64,000 nucleotides of DNA from Hassallia sp050875635 (GCF_050875635.1 NZ_JBPAOH010000020.1:1-64000), one strand, 5' to 3'. Shown: positions 1-9,291, counted from the first letter of the stretch. Notes: generated by a model from the letters alone, not told the origin. Translations and numbers: made by a program.

Positions 1-756
1 AGGCAATTTCTTTACCAGTGGCGAGATTCCACAATTTGATAGTCTTGTCATTACTTGCAGAAGCTAAGGTTTTGCCGTCGGGACTAAAGACGACGCTGCT
101 GACCCAATCTTGATGCCCAGTCAGAGAGGCAATTTCTTTACCAGTGGCGAGATTCCACAATTTGATAGTCTTGTCATTACTTGCAGAAGCTAAGGTTTTG
201 CCGTCGGGACTAAAGACGACGCTGCTGACCCAATCTTGATGCCCAGTCAGAGAGGCAATTTCTTTACCAGTGGCGAGATTCCACAATTTGATAGTCTTGT
301 CATTACTTGCAGAAGCTAAGGTTTTGCCGTCGGGACTAAAGACGACGCTGTTGACCCAATCTTGATGCCCAGTCAGAGAGGCAATTTCTTTACCAGTGGC
401 GAGATTCCACAATTTGATAGTCTTGTCATTACTTGCAGAAGCTAAGGTTTTACCGTCGGGACTAAAGACGACGCTGTTGACGCTTTCTTGATGCCCAGTC
501 AGGGAGGTAATTTCTTTACCTGTGGCGAGATTCCACAATTTGATGGTCTTGTCATTACTCGCAGAAGCTAAGGTTTTACCGTCGGGACTAAAGACGACGC
601 TGTTGACGCTTTCTTTATGCCCAGTCAGGGAGGTAATTTCTTTACCTGTGGCGAGATTCCACAATTTGATGGTCTTGTCACCACTTGCAGAAGCTAAGGT
701 TTTGCCGTCGGGACTAAAGACGACGCTGTTGACGCTTTCTTGATGCCCCTCTAACT
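1..756 (-). repeat. Six 126-bp WD40-coding tandem units
   Basis: Units of exactly 126 bp (42 codons) begin near 1, 127, 253, 379, 505 and 631. The four units nearest the window edge are almost base-identical; the two gene-proximal ones differ at a few sites. Near-identity at DNA level points to recent amplification or gene conversion. The array continues beyond the window. Confidence 0.9.
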
Positions 757-2980
757 GATTACGTTCGTGGATATTTAACAACATCTCCTGTAAACTAAAC
801 AATGGACTGTAAGTCGGATAATCAGCCAAAGATCGTTTACCTTTAGCTAAACTTTTCAACTCCCTTCCAGTCCGCATTATTTCCATTAAATTCTCAATTT
901 GCCCTTCTCGATAAAACTGGCGCAATATTCTGATTCCCGCTTGTTCCAATCGTGTAGCTATTTGGGCTTCTTTTTGCTGCTTTTGGGCTTGTTGTGCCAG
1001 TTGTTGTGCTTGTTGCTTTTGTTGTTGTGCAAGTTGTGATTCTTTAACAGCAGTTTCCCTCTCTTGCTGGGCTGTTTTCTTTTTTATTAAAGCTGCTAGC
1101 TGTTGTTTCTTTATTATTCCTAGTTGATTTAAAGCTATTTGGCGGGTATTTTCTGCTTTTTGACGCTGTTGTTCAACTAACAACACTTGTTGTTCTGCTT
1201 GTTGTTTGTCTCCCTGTGCTTGTTTAACTGCTTCCTTTAAAGACTCTCCTCTCTGTTTTAGCTGTTCAACCTCTTGGGTTCTCCGCTTTACTTCCTGATT
1301 TTTTTGATTGAATTGTTGATCAATTTTTTTAAAATTAGCATTTGCCTTCTTCTCTTCAGCTTCTGCTCTTTGAACTTGAACTTGTGCTCGATTAGTGGTA
1401 ACTTTCAACTCTTGAGCCTTTAGGTTTGCTTTCACCCGTTGCTGATTAGCCCAAGTTGCAAAAATCAACGTAGCTAATGCACCAATTGCAGACAGCGCTA
1501 AAACAAAAACTCCAATACGAATCTGTCGCTTTTTTTTTTGTTGCACTTCAGCCAAACTCAGATTCGCTTCTCGCGTTGCCTCAGCCAAACTCAGATTTGC
1601 TTTTTTTTCTTCCTCAAGGGCTTTTAACGCTTTTTCTGCTTTTTGCTGCGCCTCTATTAAAAATTGGTTATTTTTCTGTTCCGCTTCCAAATTACGTTGA
1701 ATTCCACGTCTATCAAAATCCTGACTGGCAATTAAATACTGATTATCCAAATGGCTCAAAGTCTTATCACTTGCCCAAAGTAATGCATCCTGCAATGCTT
1801 TTCCTCGCAACAAACAAGACTCATCTTGATATTTGGTCTCTTTCCAAACCTTTAAATTCTCAGCATAAAAACGTAATTTACCTAACTCATTCTCTACCCA
1901 ATTAATATCAAAAACATTCCCATAAATCTTGTTATAAACCCTCAAATTTCCCTGTTGTTCCACCACCAACCCAGTCAAACGCAACCTCATTTGCTCTGCA
2001 CTACTATCGACAGCAATCTCATTTTGTTGCAAGATTTGCTGATACAACCCCAACAAAGCCACAGCAATTTGCTCGTTAGTGAGAATCCGATCTCGAATTG
2101 TCTTTAAATGCTCCTGTTTATCCTGTGTTTCCCAATTATCAATAATTTTAGTTTTAATAATCCTGGCAATTTTTGATTGAGAATCTATATTTTCTTGCCA
2201 ATTCCAGTTTCTCAACAATTCACAAACCCTCTGGGTTAAAAATGGTTGTCCCCCTGTCCAAGCTAAAACTTGAGTTATCACAGCTTGGGGATTTTCTACT
2301 TTTTCTTCTAAACCCTTCACTAATGCTCCAACTTCGTGAATTTTAAATCCATCTAGTTGAATTGGTTCCCCAATATTAAATGGTGTACGGGTTTTATCGG
2401 TAATCAAATCACTAGGGGTTGCTACTCCTAATAAAGCAAAAGTTAGACGCTTGTAGGCTGAATTTTCCGATCGCCTATTATAGCAACTTCTAATCAGAGC
2501 AAAAAAATCCTCACGACCAAAATTTAAACTCAGAGTGCTGTCAATTTCATCAATAAAAATAATAATCTTCCCTGGGATAGATGCCAAAAGTACATCTTCT
2601 ATAAATTCATCTAACTTTTGCATTGATGAAATATCATTGCGATCGCGCCACCAAGTACGGCGAAATTCTACGTGATTGGCAATTTTCAAATCCTTAACAA
2701 TTCTAGAAACAATACCCGTATACCATTGCTCTTGGGTAACGTTATCTTTGCTACCTTGCCCGGAAATATCGATACTACTACAAGCGACTCCCTCATCTAT
2801 AAATCGTTGCATAGTCCGAGCTTTCAAGCTCGATTTACCCATTTGCCGTGAGTTAAAAACATAACAATACTTTCCAGCTTTCAAAGCATTATAAAAGTCG
2901 GAGTCGGCTTTTCTGACTACATAACTGGGAGCATCTGCTGGAAGACTTGCTCCAACTTGGTATTCATAGTTTCCAGTCAT
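1..2980 (-). CDS. AAA-like ATPase / WD40 repeat STAND-type protein (3' end outside window)
   Basis: Read on the minus strand from the ATG at 2980, preceded by GGAGA 9 bases upstream; the frame is open to the window edge, so the C-terminus is missing. Order of parts: an N-terminal AAA-like (AAA_35-type) NTPase with P-loop QMGKSS and Walker B IIIFIDEID; a winged-helix-like region; a single hydrophobic segment (IGVFVLALSAIGALATLIF) near residue 500; a long Q/K/E-rich coiled coil; then WD40 repeats, each with SPDGKTLASASGDKTIKLW. By family knowledge this is a STAND-type signalling NTPase with a beta-propeller sensor; the ligand is unknown. It is divergent from another AAA-like gene at 3277. The family call is confident; the role is not. 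Confidence 0.85.
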   Translation of the reverse strand, partial: MTGNYEYQVGASLPADAPSYVVRKADSDFYNALKAGKYCYVFNSRQMGKSSLKARTMQRFIDEGVACSSIDISGQGSKDNVTQEQWYTGIVSRIVKDLKIANHVEFRRTWWRDRNDISSMQKLDEFIEDVLLASIPGKIIIFIDEIDSTLSLNFGREDFFALIRSCYNRRSENSAYKRLTFALLGVATPSDLITDKTRTPFNIGEPIQLDGFKIHEVGALVKGLEEKVENPQAVITQVLAWTGGQPFLTQRVCELLRNWNWQENIDSQSKIARIIKTKIIDNWETQDKQEHLKTIRDRILTNEQIAVALLGLYQQILQQNEIAVDSSAEQMRLRLTGLVVEQQGNLRVYNKIYGNVFDINWVENELGKLRFYAENLKVWKETKYQDESCLLRGKALQDALLWASDKTLSHLDNQYLIASQDFDRRGIQRNLEAEQKNNQFLIEAQQKAEKALKALEEEKKANLSLAEATREANLSLAEVQQKKKRQIRIGVFVLALSAIGALATLIFATWANQQRVKANLKAQELKVTTNRAQVQVQRAEAEEKKANANFKKIDQQFNQKNQEVKRRTQEVEQLKQRGESLKEAVKQAQGDKQQAEQQVLLVEQQRQKAENTRQIALNQLGIIKKQQLAALIKKKTAQQERETAVKESQLAQQQKQQAQQLAQQAQKQQKEAQIATRLEQAGIRILRQFYREGQIENLMEIMRTGRELKSLAKGKRSLADYPTYSPLFSLQEMLLNIHERNQLEGHQESVNSVVFSPDGKTLASASGDKTIKLWNLATGKEITSLTGHKESVNSVVFSPDGKTLASASNDKTIKLWNLATGKEITSLTGHQESVNSVVFSPDGKTLASASNDKTIKLWNLATGKEIASLTGHQDWVNSVVFSPDGKTLASASNDKTIKLWNLATGKEIASLTGHQDWVSSVVFSPDGKTLASASNDKTIKLWNLATGKEIASLTGHQDWVSSVVFSPDGKTLASASNDKTIKLWNLATGKEIA

Positions 2981-3187
2981 TGCTTAGTCTCCAATAGCAC
3001 AAGTAATAACGGTAAATCGGCACTGTAAATTATTTTCTTATATTCCTATTTTCTGGTTTTTTTCTTCAGAAAAAGTTTAAAAATCAATAAAAATTAAGTA
3101 GAATAAAAAGCCCATACCATAGGATTGTAATTGAAAAAATGTCAAGATGTATTTGAGTTTGATTCGAGTTTCATTCGACTTTTTCAG

Positions 3188-3239
3188 GGCTTCATTTTTT
3201 CAAAGAAATCCTGCTTAGGCTTCATTTTTTCAAAGAAAT
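3188..3239. promoter_or_regulatory. Two 22-bp direct repeats in a divergent intergenic region
   Basis: Two identical 22-bp copies beginning GGCTTCATTTTTTCAAAG lie at 3188-3209 and 3218-3239, with a 30-bp period, about three helical turns. They end 37 bases before the start of the HTH-AAA gene at 3277, in the 296-bp gap between two divergent AAA-like genes. The position and helical phasing suit an operator, possibly for the adjacent HTH protein; this is inference. Confidence 0.55.
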
Positions 3240-3276
3240 ACTCTAAGCTGTTTGTATTAGTTTTATCAATTCGGCT

Positions 3277-4584
3277 ATGAGTAATAATAAAGGGGTGCGA
3301 GTACGTCAGGACTGCATAGACAAAGTTAAATTGGCAAAAAAAGCCATACTAATGAAAACCGGCAAGAACAGTCAAGATGCTTTTGCCCATGAAATTGGGT
3401 TAGCACCATGTACTCTGAGTAATTTCCTAAATGGTAAAAATGTTCACCTTGGAACTTTCCAATATATTTGTCAGCACCTAAAGTTAAATTGGGAGGAAAT
3501 TGCTGATATGGAGGATGATGAAATCTCTGTTTCAACTCCTCAACCTCAAACCGTAGCAACCTTCACAGAAAATACTACCATCGAATATCCTGAAGGTCCG
3601 GTAGCCTTAGATTCCCGTTTTTACGTCAACCGTCCCCCGAAAGAACAGGATTGTTACAGGGAAATTAGCAAACATGGTGCGTTAATTCGGATTAAAGCAC
3701 CCGAACAAATGGGGAAGACTTCGCTACTGATTCAGATTTTACATCAAGCAGACCAACAAGGCGATCGCACTGTCTATATCAGCTTGAAAGGAGCAGACGC
3801 ACAATGTTTTACCAGCTTAGATAAATTTCTGCGTTGGTTTTGTGTAACTATTAGCCACAAGTTAAAGTTGGAAAATCGGTTAAATGAATATTGGGAAGAT
3901 GATATTAGCTGCAATATGCGATGCGAAACTTATTTTGAAGAGTACATCTTGCCAGAAATCTCTCAACCATTGACTTTAGCTTTGGATGAAGTCGATAGAT
4001 TATTTGCATATCCCGATATTTATGGTGATTTTTTCGGCTTGCTCAGATATTTACACGAAGAAGCCAGACGAACAAGTATTTGGCAAAAACTGCGGTTGGT
4101 AATAGTACATTCCACCGAAATTTACGTACCTTTAGATATCAATCGTTCTCCCTTCAATGCGGGTTTTCCCGTCGATTTACCAGAATTTAGTTTAGAGCAG
4201 GTACTAAATTTGGCTCAATTACATGAATTAAATTGGAGCAGCGATGATGTAACCCAACTAATATCTATGATTGGAGGACACCCGTTTTTAGTTCGTCTTG
4301 CTTTGTATCATATTGCCCGTCAAGATGTAACTTTAGCAAAATTCCTCCAAACAGCAGCAAGTGAATCGGGTATTTACTACAACCACCTGAGTCGTCTGAT
4401 GTCTGCTCTGAGCAAACAACCTGAATTATTAGCAGCAATGCGAGAAGTTGCAAAAGCCAGCCATCCCGTACAGTTAATCGCTGAAATTAAATTTAAATTA
4501 CAAGCAATGGGATTAGTAAAAATCACAAACGATGGGGTAATACCCAGTTGTGAATTATATCGACAATATTTTCGGAATTTTTAA
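3277..4584 (+). CDS. HTH (XRE-like) - AAA-like ATPase protein
   Basis: 435 residues. Residues about 15-75 form a helix-turn-helix resembling XRE/plasmid-regulator domains (AFAHEIGLAPCTLSNFLNG). After a short linker comes an AAA-like NTPase of the AAA_35 type: P-loop EQMGKTS with Lys147, Walker B-like LALDEVDRLF, and a C-terminal winged-helix-like end. It shares the ATPase type with the WD40 protein transcribed away from it, but has a DNA-binding head instead of a propeller. It could be a regulator of that neighbour or an independent STAND-type sensor. The domain call is firm; the biological role is unknown. Confidence 0.8.
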   Translation: MSNNKGVRVRQDCIDKVKLAKKAILMKTGKNSQDAFAHEIGLAPCTLSNFLNGKNVHLGTFQYICQHLKLNWEEIADMEDDEISVSTPQPQTVATFTENTTIEYPEGPVALDSRFYVNRPPKEQDCYREISKHGALIRIKAPEQMGKTSLLIQILHQADQQGDRTVYISLKGADAQCFTSLDKFLRWFCVTISHKLKLENRLNEYWEDDISCNMRCETYFEEYILPEISQPLTLALDEVDRLFAYPDIYGDFFGLLRYLHEEARRTSIWQKLRLVIVHSTEIYVPLDINRSPFNAGFPVDLPEFSLEQVLNLAQLHELNWSSDDVTQLISMIGGHPFLVRLALYHIARQDVTLAKFLQTAASESGIYYNHLSRLMSALSKQPELLAAMREVAKASHPVQLIAEIKFKLQAMGLVKITNDGVIPSCELYRQYFRNF

Positions 4585-4772
4585 TTATTCTTTAAATCAA
4601 TAAAAATACCATATCTCAAATCATACCAATTTGGATAAATAATGCGGCTCGTAAATAAGACATCTGGGATATGAATCTAGCAATTTTTAATAACTAATTC
4701 AATCAGTATTAAATCAAATGAAAGTCCGATAAATCTCAGCGTTCTATTCTTTTAGAAAGAGACAAGATTGAA

Positions 4773-5270
4773 TTGTCGAGTTCAACAGACAATTCAATGC
4801 TACATAAAACACTTCAGGCTAAATTACTCGGAACGATCGCTGCTCTTACTGGTATCTCTGCTACTCTTTTCACTGTACCTACCGCAGTTCGTGCTGATGA
4901 TAGGGAATATATTTATGAAGTTCGCGACCAGCTAATCGAAAAGGCGATCGCTTCTGGTTTAGCTGGCTATAGTTTAACTCATGACCCTTTTATCGACGCA
5001 TTAGCTCAAGATCGCTCCGATTATATAACAATAAATCTGCGTGCAGGTACATCATACGGCATAGTTGGAGTATGTGACAGTGATTGTCGAGATTTAGATA
5101 TTGCACTTTATGATAGCCGTGGAAATCTGATTACTTCTGATTTACAAGATGATGATATTCCTGCCATCACCATAAATCCTTCTCGAAGCGGTACATATCG
5201 AGTCCGGGTTGATATGGCTAATTGCAATACCAATGCTTGTTACTACGGTATCGGTGTATTCGGTCAGTAA
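4773..5270 (+). CDS. Small secreted protein with PPC-like beta domain
   Basis: 165 residues from a TTG at 4773 with AGAAAGAGA just upstream, or 157 from the ATG at 4797, which has no clear ribosome site. The N-terminus is a signal peptide: a hydrophobic stretch (LLGTIAALTGISATLF) ending near AVRADD. The mature part has a Ser/Asp-rich domain resembling bacterial pre-peptidase C-terminal (PPC) beta-sandwiches (YITINLRAGTSY, LDIALYDSRGNLI, GTYRVRVDM) with four cysteines that may pair in the periplasm. No catalytic domain is present. Function unknown. Confidence 0.7.
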   Translation: MSSSTDNSMLHKTLQAKLLGTIAALTGISATLFTVPTAVRADDREYIYEVRDQLIEKAIASGLAGYSLTHDPFIDALAQDRSDYITINLRAGTSYGIVGVCDSDCRDLDIALYDSRGNLITSDLQDDDIPAITINPSRSGTYRVRVDMANCNTNACYYGIGVFGQ

Positions 5271-5406
5271 AACCAACTGACCTTGCATAAACAAAGGGGC
5301 AAAGAGACAAACTTTATCTACGTCTTATGTCACTTTGCACCTTTGATTTCTCGCCAACCCTTGAATCTAGGTTTAATACCATTTCTGTATAAAGATGCGC
5401 CTAATT

Positions 5407-5502
5407 TAGCCCACGCAGGTGGGCTTTGTTTGTATAGCCGAGCCAGTGCGTTCGGTCGCCAGACTTGAAGCACCTGGCGTCCAGGCTTCTAGCCTGAGGG
5501 CG
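5407..5502. repeat. Dispersed intergenic repeat, copy 1
   Basis: It begins with a hairpin (AGCCCACGCAGGTGGGCT), continues GGCTTTGTTTGTATAGCC and ends CAGGCTTCTAGCCTGAGGGCG-like. The reverse complement of 34231-34287 contains the same modules in the same order, so this is a dispersed family. The apparent reading frame over 5283-5468 is not a gene. Confidence 0.75.
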
Positions 5503-5604
5503 AATAAAGCGCTAGACATTTTACCAGCTTGACTAGCCTTGACAAAACTTTACAAACGTGACCTTCTTAAACTTTCTGAAAGAAGTATTTGTACTTTTAT
5601 AAAG

Positions 5605-5806
5605 TATAATTAAGAATAAAGATAAAAAAGACGGGCAACCTCCCTTGGCTAATATTGCCTAGAAAGTTACCCGGAAATGTAAAAAATTTAATTGTTGTAG
5701 ATAGTTGTAGATAAAAACTACAAAAATCTTGTCTTTGCAGCCAACTTGTAATGCAAGACAAGCAAACAAAACAGTAAAGTTATCGGTTTAAGAGGCAAAG
5801 GTCGGC
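5605..5806 (+). promoter_or_regulatory. Possible -10 box and structured leader of the ABC1 kinase gene
   Basis: TATAAT sits at 5605-5610; no good -35 box is visible. Downstream there are two potential hairpins: 5631-5676 (CGGGCAAC with GTTACCCG, one mismatch, and an inner GGC/GCC stem), and 5728-5762, where CTTGTCTTTGCA pairs with TGCAAGACAAG with one bulged base. A transcript from this -10 would have a leader of about 190 bases. Confidence 0.4.
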
Positions 5807-7516
5807 GTGGGTCAGTATCAACCTGCTCAGTTAACGAGCTACAATGCAAACGCGATCGCTCGCTACTACAGCTTGCGTCCCTGGCTAGCGATAGCGCGAT
5901 CGATAAAGATAGTTTGGTTTTTTGCGGGATTTATTCTCGGTCTAAAATGGGATGAATGGCGTGGAGAAACTGAACGAAACAAGTTCAAACGAGCCATTCA
6001 GTTGCGACAAATATTAACGAGTCTGGGTCCAACTTTTATTAAAGTAGGTCAGGCACTCTCGACGCGACCAGACTTAATACGTAAAGATTTCTTAGACGAA
6101 CTGGTAAAGCTACAAGACCAGTTGCCACCTTTTGATAATGCGATCGCTTATCGAATTATCGAAACTCAACTGAACGCAAGCGTTTCAGAAATTTATAGCG
6201 AATTGTCACCAACTCCAGTCGCTGCGGCTAGCTTGGGTCAAGTATATCGCGGTCGTCTCTACAGCGGCGAAGAAGTAGCCGTAAAAGTGCAACGTCCGAA
6301 CTTACGTCCGGTGATTACACTCGACCTTTATTTAATGCGTTGGGCAGCAGGTTGGCTGAGTCCTTGGTTGCCCCTCAATCTCGGTCACGATTTAACTTTA
6401 ATTGTGGACGAGTTTGGCACAAAGCTATTTGAAGAAATTGACTATATTAATGAAGGTCGTAACGCGGAAAAATTTGCGAGTAACTTCCGCAACGATCCGC
6501 AAGTCAAAATACCAGCTATTTATTGGAGTTATACCAACACCCGTGTTTTAACTCTGGAATGGATTAACGGCTTCAAACTCACAGATACGAAAAATATCCG
6601 TGCGATCGGTTTAGATCCAGAAGCGATTATCCAAATTGGTGTCACCTCAGGTTTGCAACAGTTGTTAGAACATGGTTTCTTTCATGCTGACCCCCATCCG
6701 GGTAATTTGTTTGCTATGACTGATGGTCGCATGGCTTACATTGACTTTGGCATGATGGATCAGCTAGAGGAAACCACCAAAGAAACTCTTGTAGATGCGT
6801 TGGTGCATGTAGTCAATAAAGATTATAATGACTTCGCCGAAGACTTGGTAAATTTAGGCTTTCTCACACCAGAAACGAATATTGCTCCGATTGTGCCGGC
6901 ATTAGAAACGGTGCTGGGAAACGCAATTGGTAAAAACGTCAAGGATTTTAATTTCAAGACAATTACCGATGAATTTTCGGAATTGATGTATGAATATCCT
7001 TTCCGTGTTCCGGCAAAGTTTGCCTTAATTATTCGTTCTCTGGTGACGCAAGAAGGTATTGCTTTAAGCCTCAATCCGAATTTTAAAATTGTCGAGGTAG
7101 CTTATCCTTACGTAGCGAGACGATTGCTAACAGGAGATTCTCCAGGATTGCGGCAGCGGTTATTGAATGTGTTGTTCAAAAATGGTAAATTTCAGTGGCA
7201 GCGGTTAGAAAATTTAATTGCGATCGCCCGCACTGATAACAACTTTGATTTATTACCAACAGCGCAATTAGGTTTACAATATTTGCTGTCTGATGAAGGC
7301 AAGTTTATCCAAAGACAGTTGCTGCTTGCTTTAACTGAAGATGACCGTCTTCACACCGAAGAAGTTCAACGCTTGTGGAATCTGGTGAAAGATGACTTAA
7401 AGCCGAATCGTTTGTTGAGTGTAGCGATCGGCATTTTGACAGAATTCTCTAGAGAAAGCGCAGCCGCTATTTTACCGACTGCTACACATCTTGTTTCTTT
7501 TGGAAAAAAACAGTAA
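5807..7516 (+). CDS. ABC1/AarF/UbiB-family atypical protein kinase
   Basis: 569 residues from a GTG. It shows the ABC1-family signatures: the KxGQ motif (FIKVGQALSTRPD), the alanine-rich nucleotide loop AAASLGQVY, VAVKVQRP with the catalytic lysine, EIDYINEGRNAEKF, the catalytic loop HADPHPGNLF and the metal-binding YIDFGMMD. Length is normal for a cyanobacterial member. Family members act in isoprenoid-quinone (plastoquinone, tocopherol) metabolism or its regulation at membranes; the exact substrate here is unknown. It is a single gene, followed by tandem repeats and a small membrane protein gene. Confidence 0.9.
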   Translation: MGQYQPAQLTSYNANAIARYYSLRPWLAIARSIKIVWFFAGFILGLKWDEWRGETERNKFKRAIQLRQILTSLGPTFIKVGQALSTRPDLIRKDFLDELVKLQDQLPPFDNAIAYRIIETQLNASVSEIYSELSPTPVAAASLGQVYRGRLYSGEEVAVKVQRPNLRPVITLDLYLMRWAAGWLSPWLPLNLGHDLTLIVDEFGTKLFEEIDYINEGRNAEKFASNFRNDPQVKIPAIYWSYTNTRVLTLEWINGFKLTDTKNIRAIGLDPEAIIQIGVTSGLQQLLEHGFFHADPHPGNLFAMTDGRMAYIDFGMMDQLEETTKETLVDALVHVVNKDYNDFAEDLVNLGFLTPETNIAPIVPALETVLGNAIGKNVKDFNFKTITDEFSELMYEYPFRVPAKFALIIRSLVTQEGIALSLNPNFKIVEVAYPYVARRLLTGDSPGLRQRLLNVLFKNGKFQWQRLENLIAIARTDNNFDLLPTAQLGLQYLLSDEGKFIQRQLLLALTEDDRLHTEEVQRLWNLVKDDLKPNRLLSVAIGILTEFSRESAAAILPTATHLVSFGKKQ

Positions 7517-7540
7517 CAACGTGGGGAATGGGGACTGGGG

Positions 7541-7640
7541 GACAAGGGAGACAAGGGAGACAAGGGAGACAAGGGGGAGTTAAAATTACCAATGCCCATT
7601 GCCTAATTCCCAATTCCCAATTCCCAATTCCCAATTCCCA
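7541..7640. repeat. Two short tandem repeats (GACAAGGGA and CCCAATT)
   Basis: Four copies of a 9-bp unit GACAAGGGA start at 7541. They are followed by about five copies of the heptamer CCCAATT (about 7604-7640), a STRR of the kind typical of heterocystous cyanobacteria. The array ends just before the ribosome site of the gene at 7659. Confidence 0.85.
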
Positions 7641-7658
7641 TATTAATCAGGAGTTTTC

Positions 7659-8033
7659 ATGTACTATTATCCTCTAAATCCGCCATATTTTCTGTTAGCT
7701 GTTGGCTTATTTATTGCATTAACCTCTGGTGCAGCCTTATCTGGAACGCTAAAGTTAATTATGGAAAAAATGCAATTAAATAGTGTAGAAAAGTTAGGTT
7801 CTCGTTTTTGGAGCAGAAAGTTATTTGTTCCATTTCTCGGAATCGCTGGTGGTGTTTGTTTATTTCTTACATCAGGTTTTGAAATATTCGGTTTTCCACC
7901 ATTCCTTGCTTATATAATTGGTGTACCGATTTCTCTTTTAACAAGCGTACTAGTTTGGTTGCAGTTAGGAAGTATGCTGGCTTTTATAGAACGCCAAGGA
8001 ATGACATCTCTAGACTTAGATTCTATGCCTTGA
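7659..8033 (+). CDS. Small cyanobacterial integral membrane protein
   Basis: 124 residues, start supported by CAGGAG six bases before the ATG. Three hydrophobic segments are visible: residues about 10-32, 54-74 and 78-106, with a short cytosol-like loop (KLIMEKMQLNSVEKLGSRFWSRK) between the first two. No catalytic motif. It looks like a conserved cyanobacterial membrane protein of unknown function. The 277 bp to the next gene contain a fragment of the GCAGAG-rich dispersed repeat near 8122-8150 and otherwise AT-rich sequence. Confidence 0.7.
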   Translation: MYYYPLNPPYFLLAVGLFIALTSGAALSGTLKLIMEKMQLNSVEKLGSRFWSRKLFVPFLGIAGGVCLFLTSGFEIFGFPPFLAYIIGVPISLLTSVLVWLQLGSMLAFIERQGMTSLDLDSMP

Positions 8034-8310
8034 GTATAAATATGGACACAGAAATACTGTGTCCAAACCTAATTTATTGTGTTATGTCAAGTCCATTTGA
8101 TGACTTATTATAAAAATCCTACGTCTTTCTCTGCGCCTCTGCGTGAATTTTAATAATATTTTAAATCTAAAATTTCAAAATATATTAATTCAACATCATT
8201 TTATTTATTAAAATAAGAATTAAGTATAACTACTGAAGTTCCTAACTTGATTTGTATTTATACCAAATTTACATACAGTATTTCTATCTAAAGTAGGAAA
8301 TTAAAGAACA

Positions 8311-9192
8311 ATGAATCAAGCAGAGCCAGAATTTTGCTTTTGCAGTATAGCATTTGGTAAGAAATATCGCGCTCTTGCCTTGTTATTAGCACAAGATATA
8401 GAGAGATATTCGCCGAAAACTTATTTTATAGTTTTAACTGACAATCCCAGCGACTTTAACAAACAAGCTAACATTTTAGCCTTTAAACATCGGTCGCAGA
8501 GCGTTAAGTTTTATCACGACAAAAGATTTGCGATCGCCAAAGCATTATCTCTGTTTAATTCCTGCATATTCATTGATGCAGATATGCGAATACTAGCACC
8601 AGTGCCAGCAGATATGCAATGGATTAAAAAAGTAGGAATAACAGCAAGAACTTGCGAAATTATGCCCAAAAAGTATGCCAAAGTTATTGCAGGCACTGCT
8701 AGCGCTAAACTTTGTCGAGAATTTCAAGTAACCAAAAAAGCTGCACAAAAGTTAAATCTAGACCTAGAAAATGAAAAGATTAAATTTGTGTACGAGTATT
8801 TATTTGCAGTTACAAAAGACTCTGGAAAAGAACTTGAATTTTTAAAACAATGGGAGACACTCGCCAATTATTTTGAATTAAATGGAATTTATGACGGTGA
8901 AGGAAACGCAATAGGTTTAGCTGCTGCCAAGGCTGGTTTGGATGTTAGATTAAGTGAGATGCAGGGCATTTCCTTTTTTAAAGATAAAACCGAACTAGTC
9001 AGAATCCAAAAAGGACAATCAAAGATGGAGGAAATGTCCATATATTTTGAGCAACAGAAGATGCACGAATACCCCAAGCGTTCCCTTCTAGAAAAAGTCG
9101 CTGCTAAACTCCGTCAAAGCATTACTCATTTATATAATTTAGTCCGTCTGAGAATTGTTACCTTAAGCAAGTTTGATTTTTATTACCGATAA
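8311..9192 (+). CDS. GT-A-fold glycosyltransferase-like protein
   Basis: 293 residues. The N-terminal half has the layout of a nucleotide-diphospho-sugar transferase: FCSIAFGKKYRALALLL, then the DXD-type metal site FIDADMRI with Asp89 and Asp91. The C-terminal third is basic and may be membrane-associated. It faces six minus-strand glycan genes (9292-17078) and ends about 100 bases from the last of them, with a perfect hairpin between. It probably belongs to the same glycan locus. Acceptor and donor unknown. Confidence 0.7.
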   Translation: MNQAEPEFCFCSIAFGKKYRALALLLAQDIERYSPKTYFIVLTDNPSDFNKQANILAFKHRSQSVKFYHDKRFAIAKALSLFNSCIFIDADMRILAPVPADMQWIKKVGITARTCEIMPKKYAKVIAGTASAKLCREFQVTKKAAQKLNLDLENEKIKFVYEYLFAVTKDSGKELEFLKQWETLANYFELNGIYDGEGNAIGLAAAKAGLDVRLSEMQGISFFKDKTELVRIQKGQSKMEEMSIYFEQQKMHEYPKRSLLEKVAAKLRQSITHLYNLVRLRIVTLSKFDFYYR

Positions 9193-9242
9193 GTAGGTAA
9201 TATATAGCAATCCTATCTGATTTGTGAAAATTGGCAGCATCC

Positions 9243-9275
9243 AGATCCCCGACTTCTTTAAGAAGTCGGGGATCT
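9243..9275. terminator. Perfect 15-bp hairpin between convergent genes; dispersed palindrome
   Basis: AGATCCCCGACTTCT pairs perfectly with its complement at 9261-9275, with a 3-base loop. It lies between convergent genes ending at 9192 and 9292 and could terminate both. A close relative is at 31138-31169, so it is also a dispersed palindrome. Confidence 0.75.
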
Positions 9276-9291
9276 AGCTTTTCACAAAAAC

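Noticed and set aside
1477..2864. Plus-strand genes opposite the WD40 gene
   Set aside because: Shadow frames of a real minus-strand gene that has a start, P-loop and WD40 motifs.
5283..5468. Small gene after the secreted protein
   Set aside because: It runs through a dispersed repeat and has no codon pattern or family resemblance.
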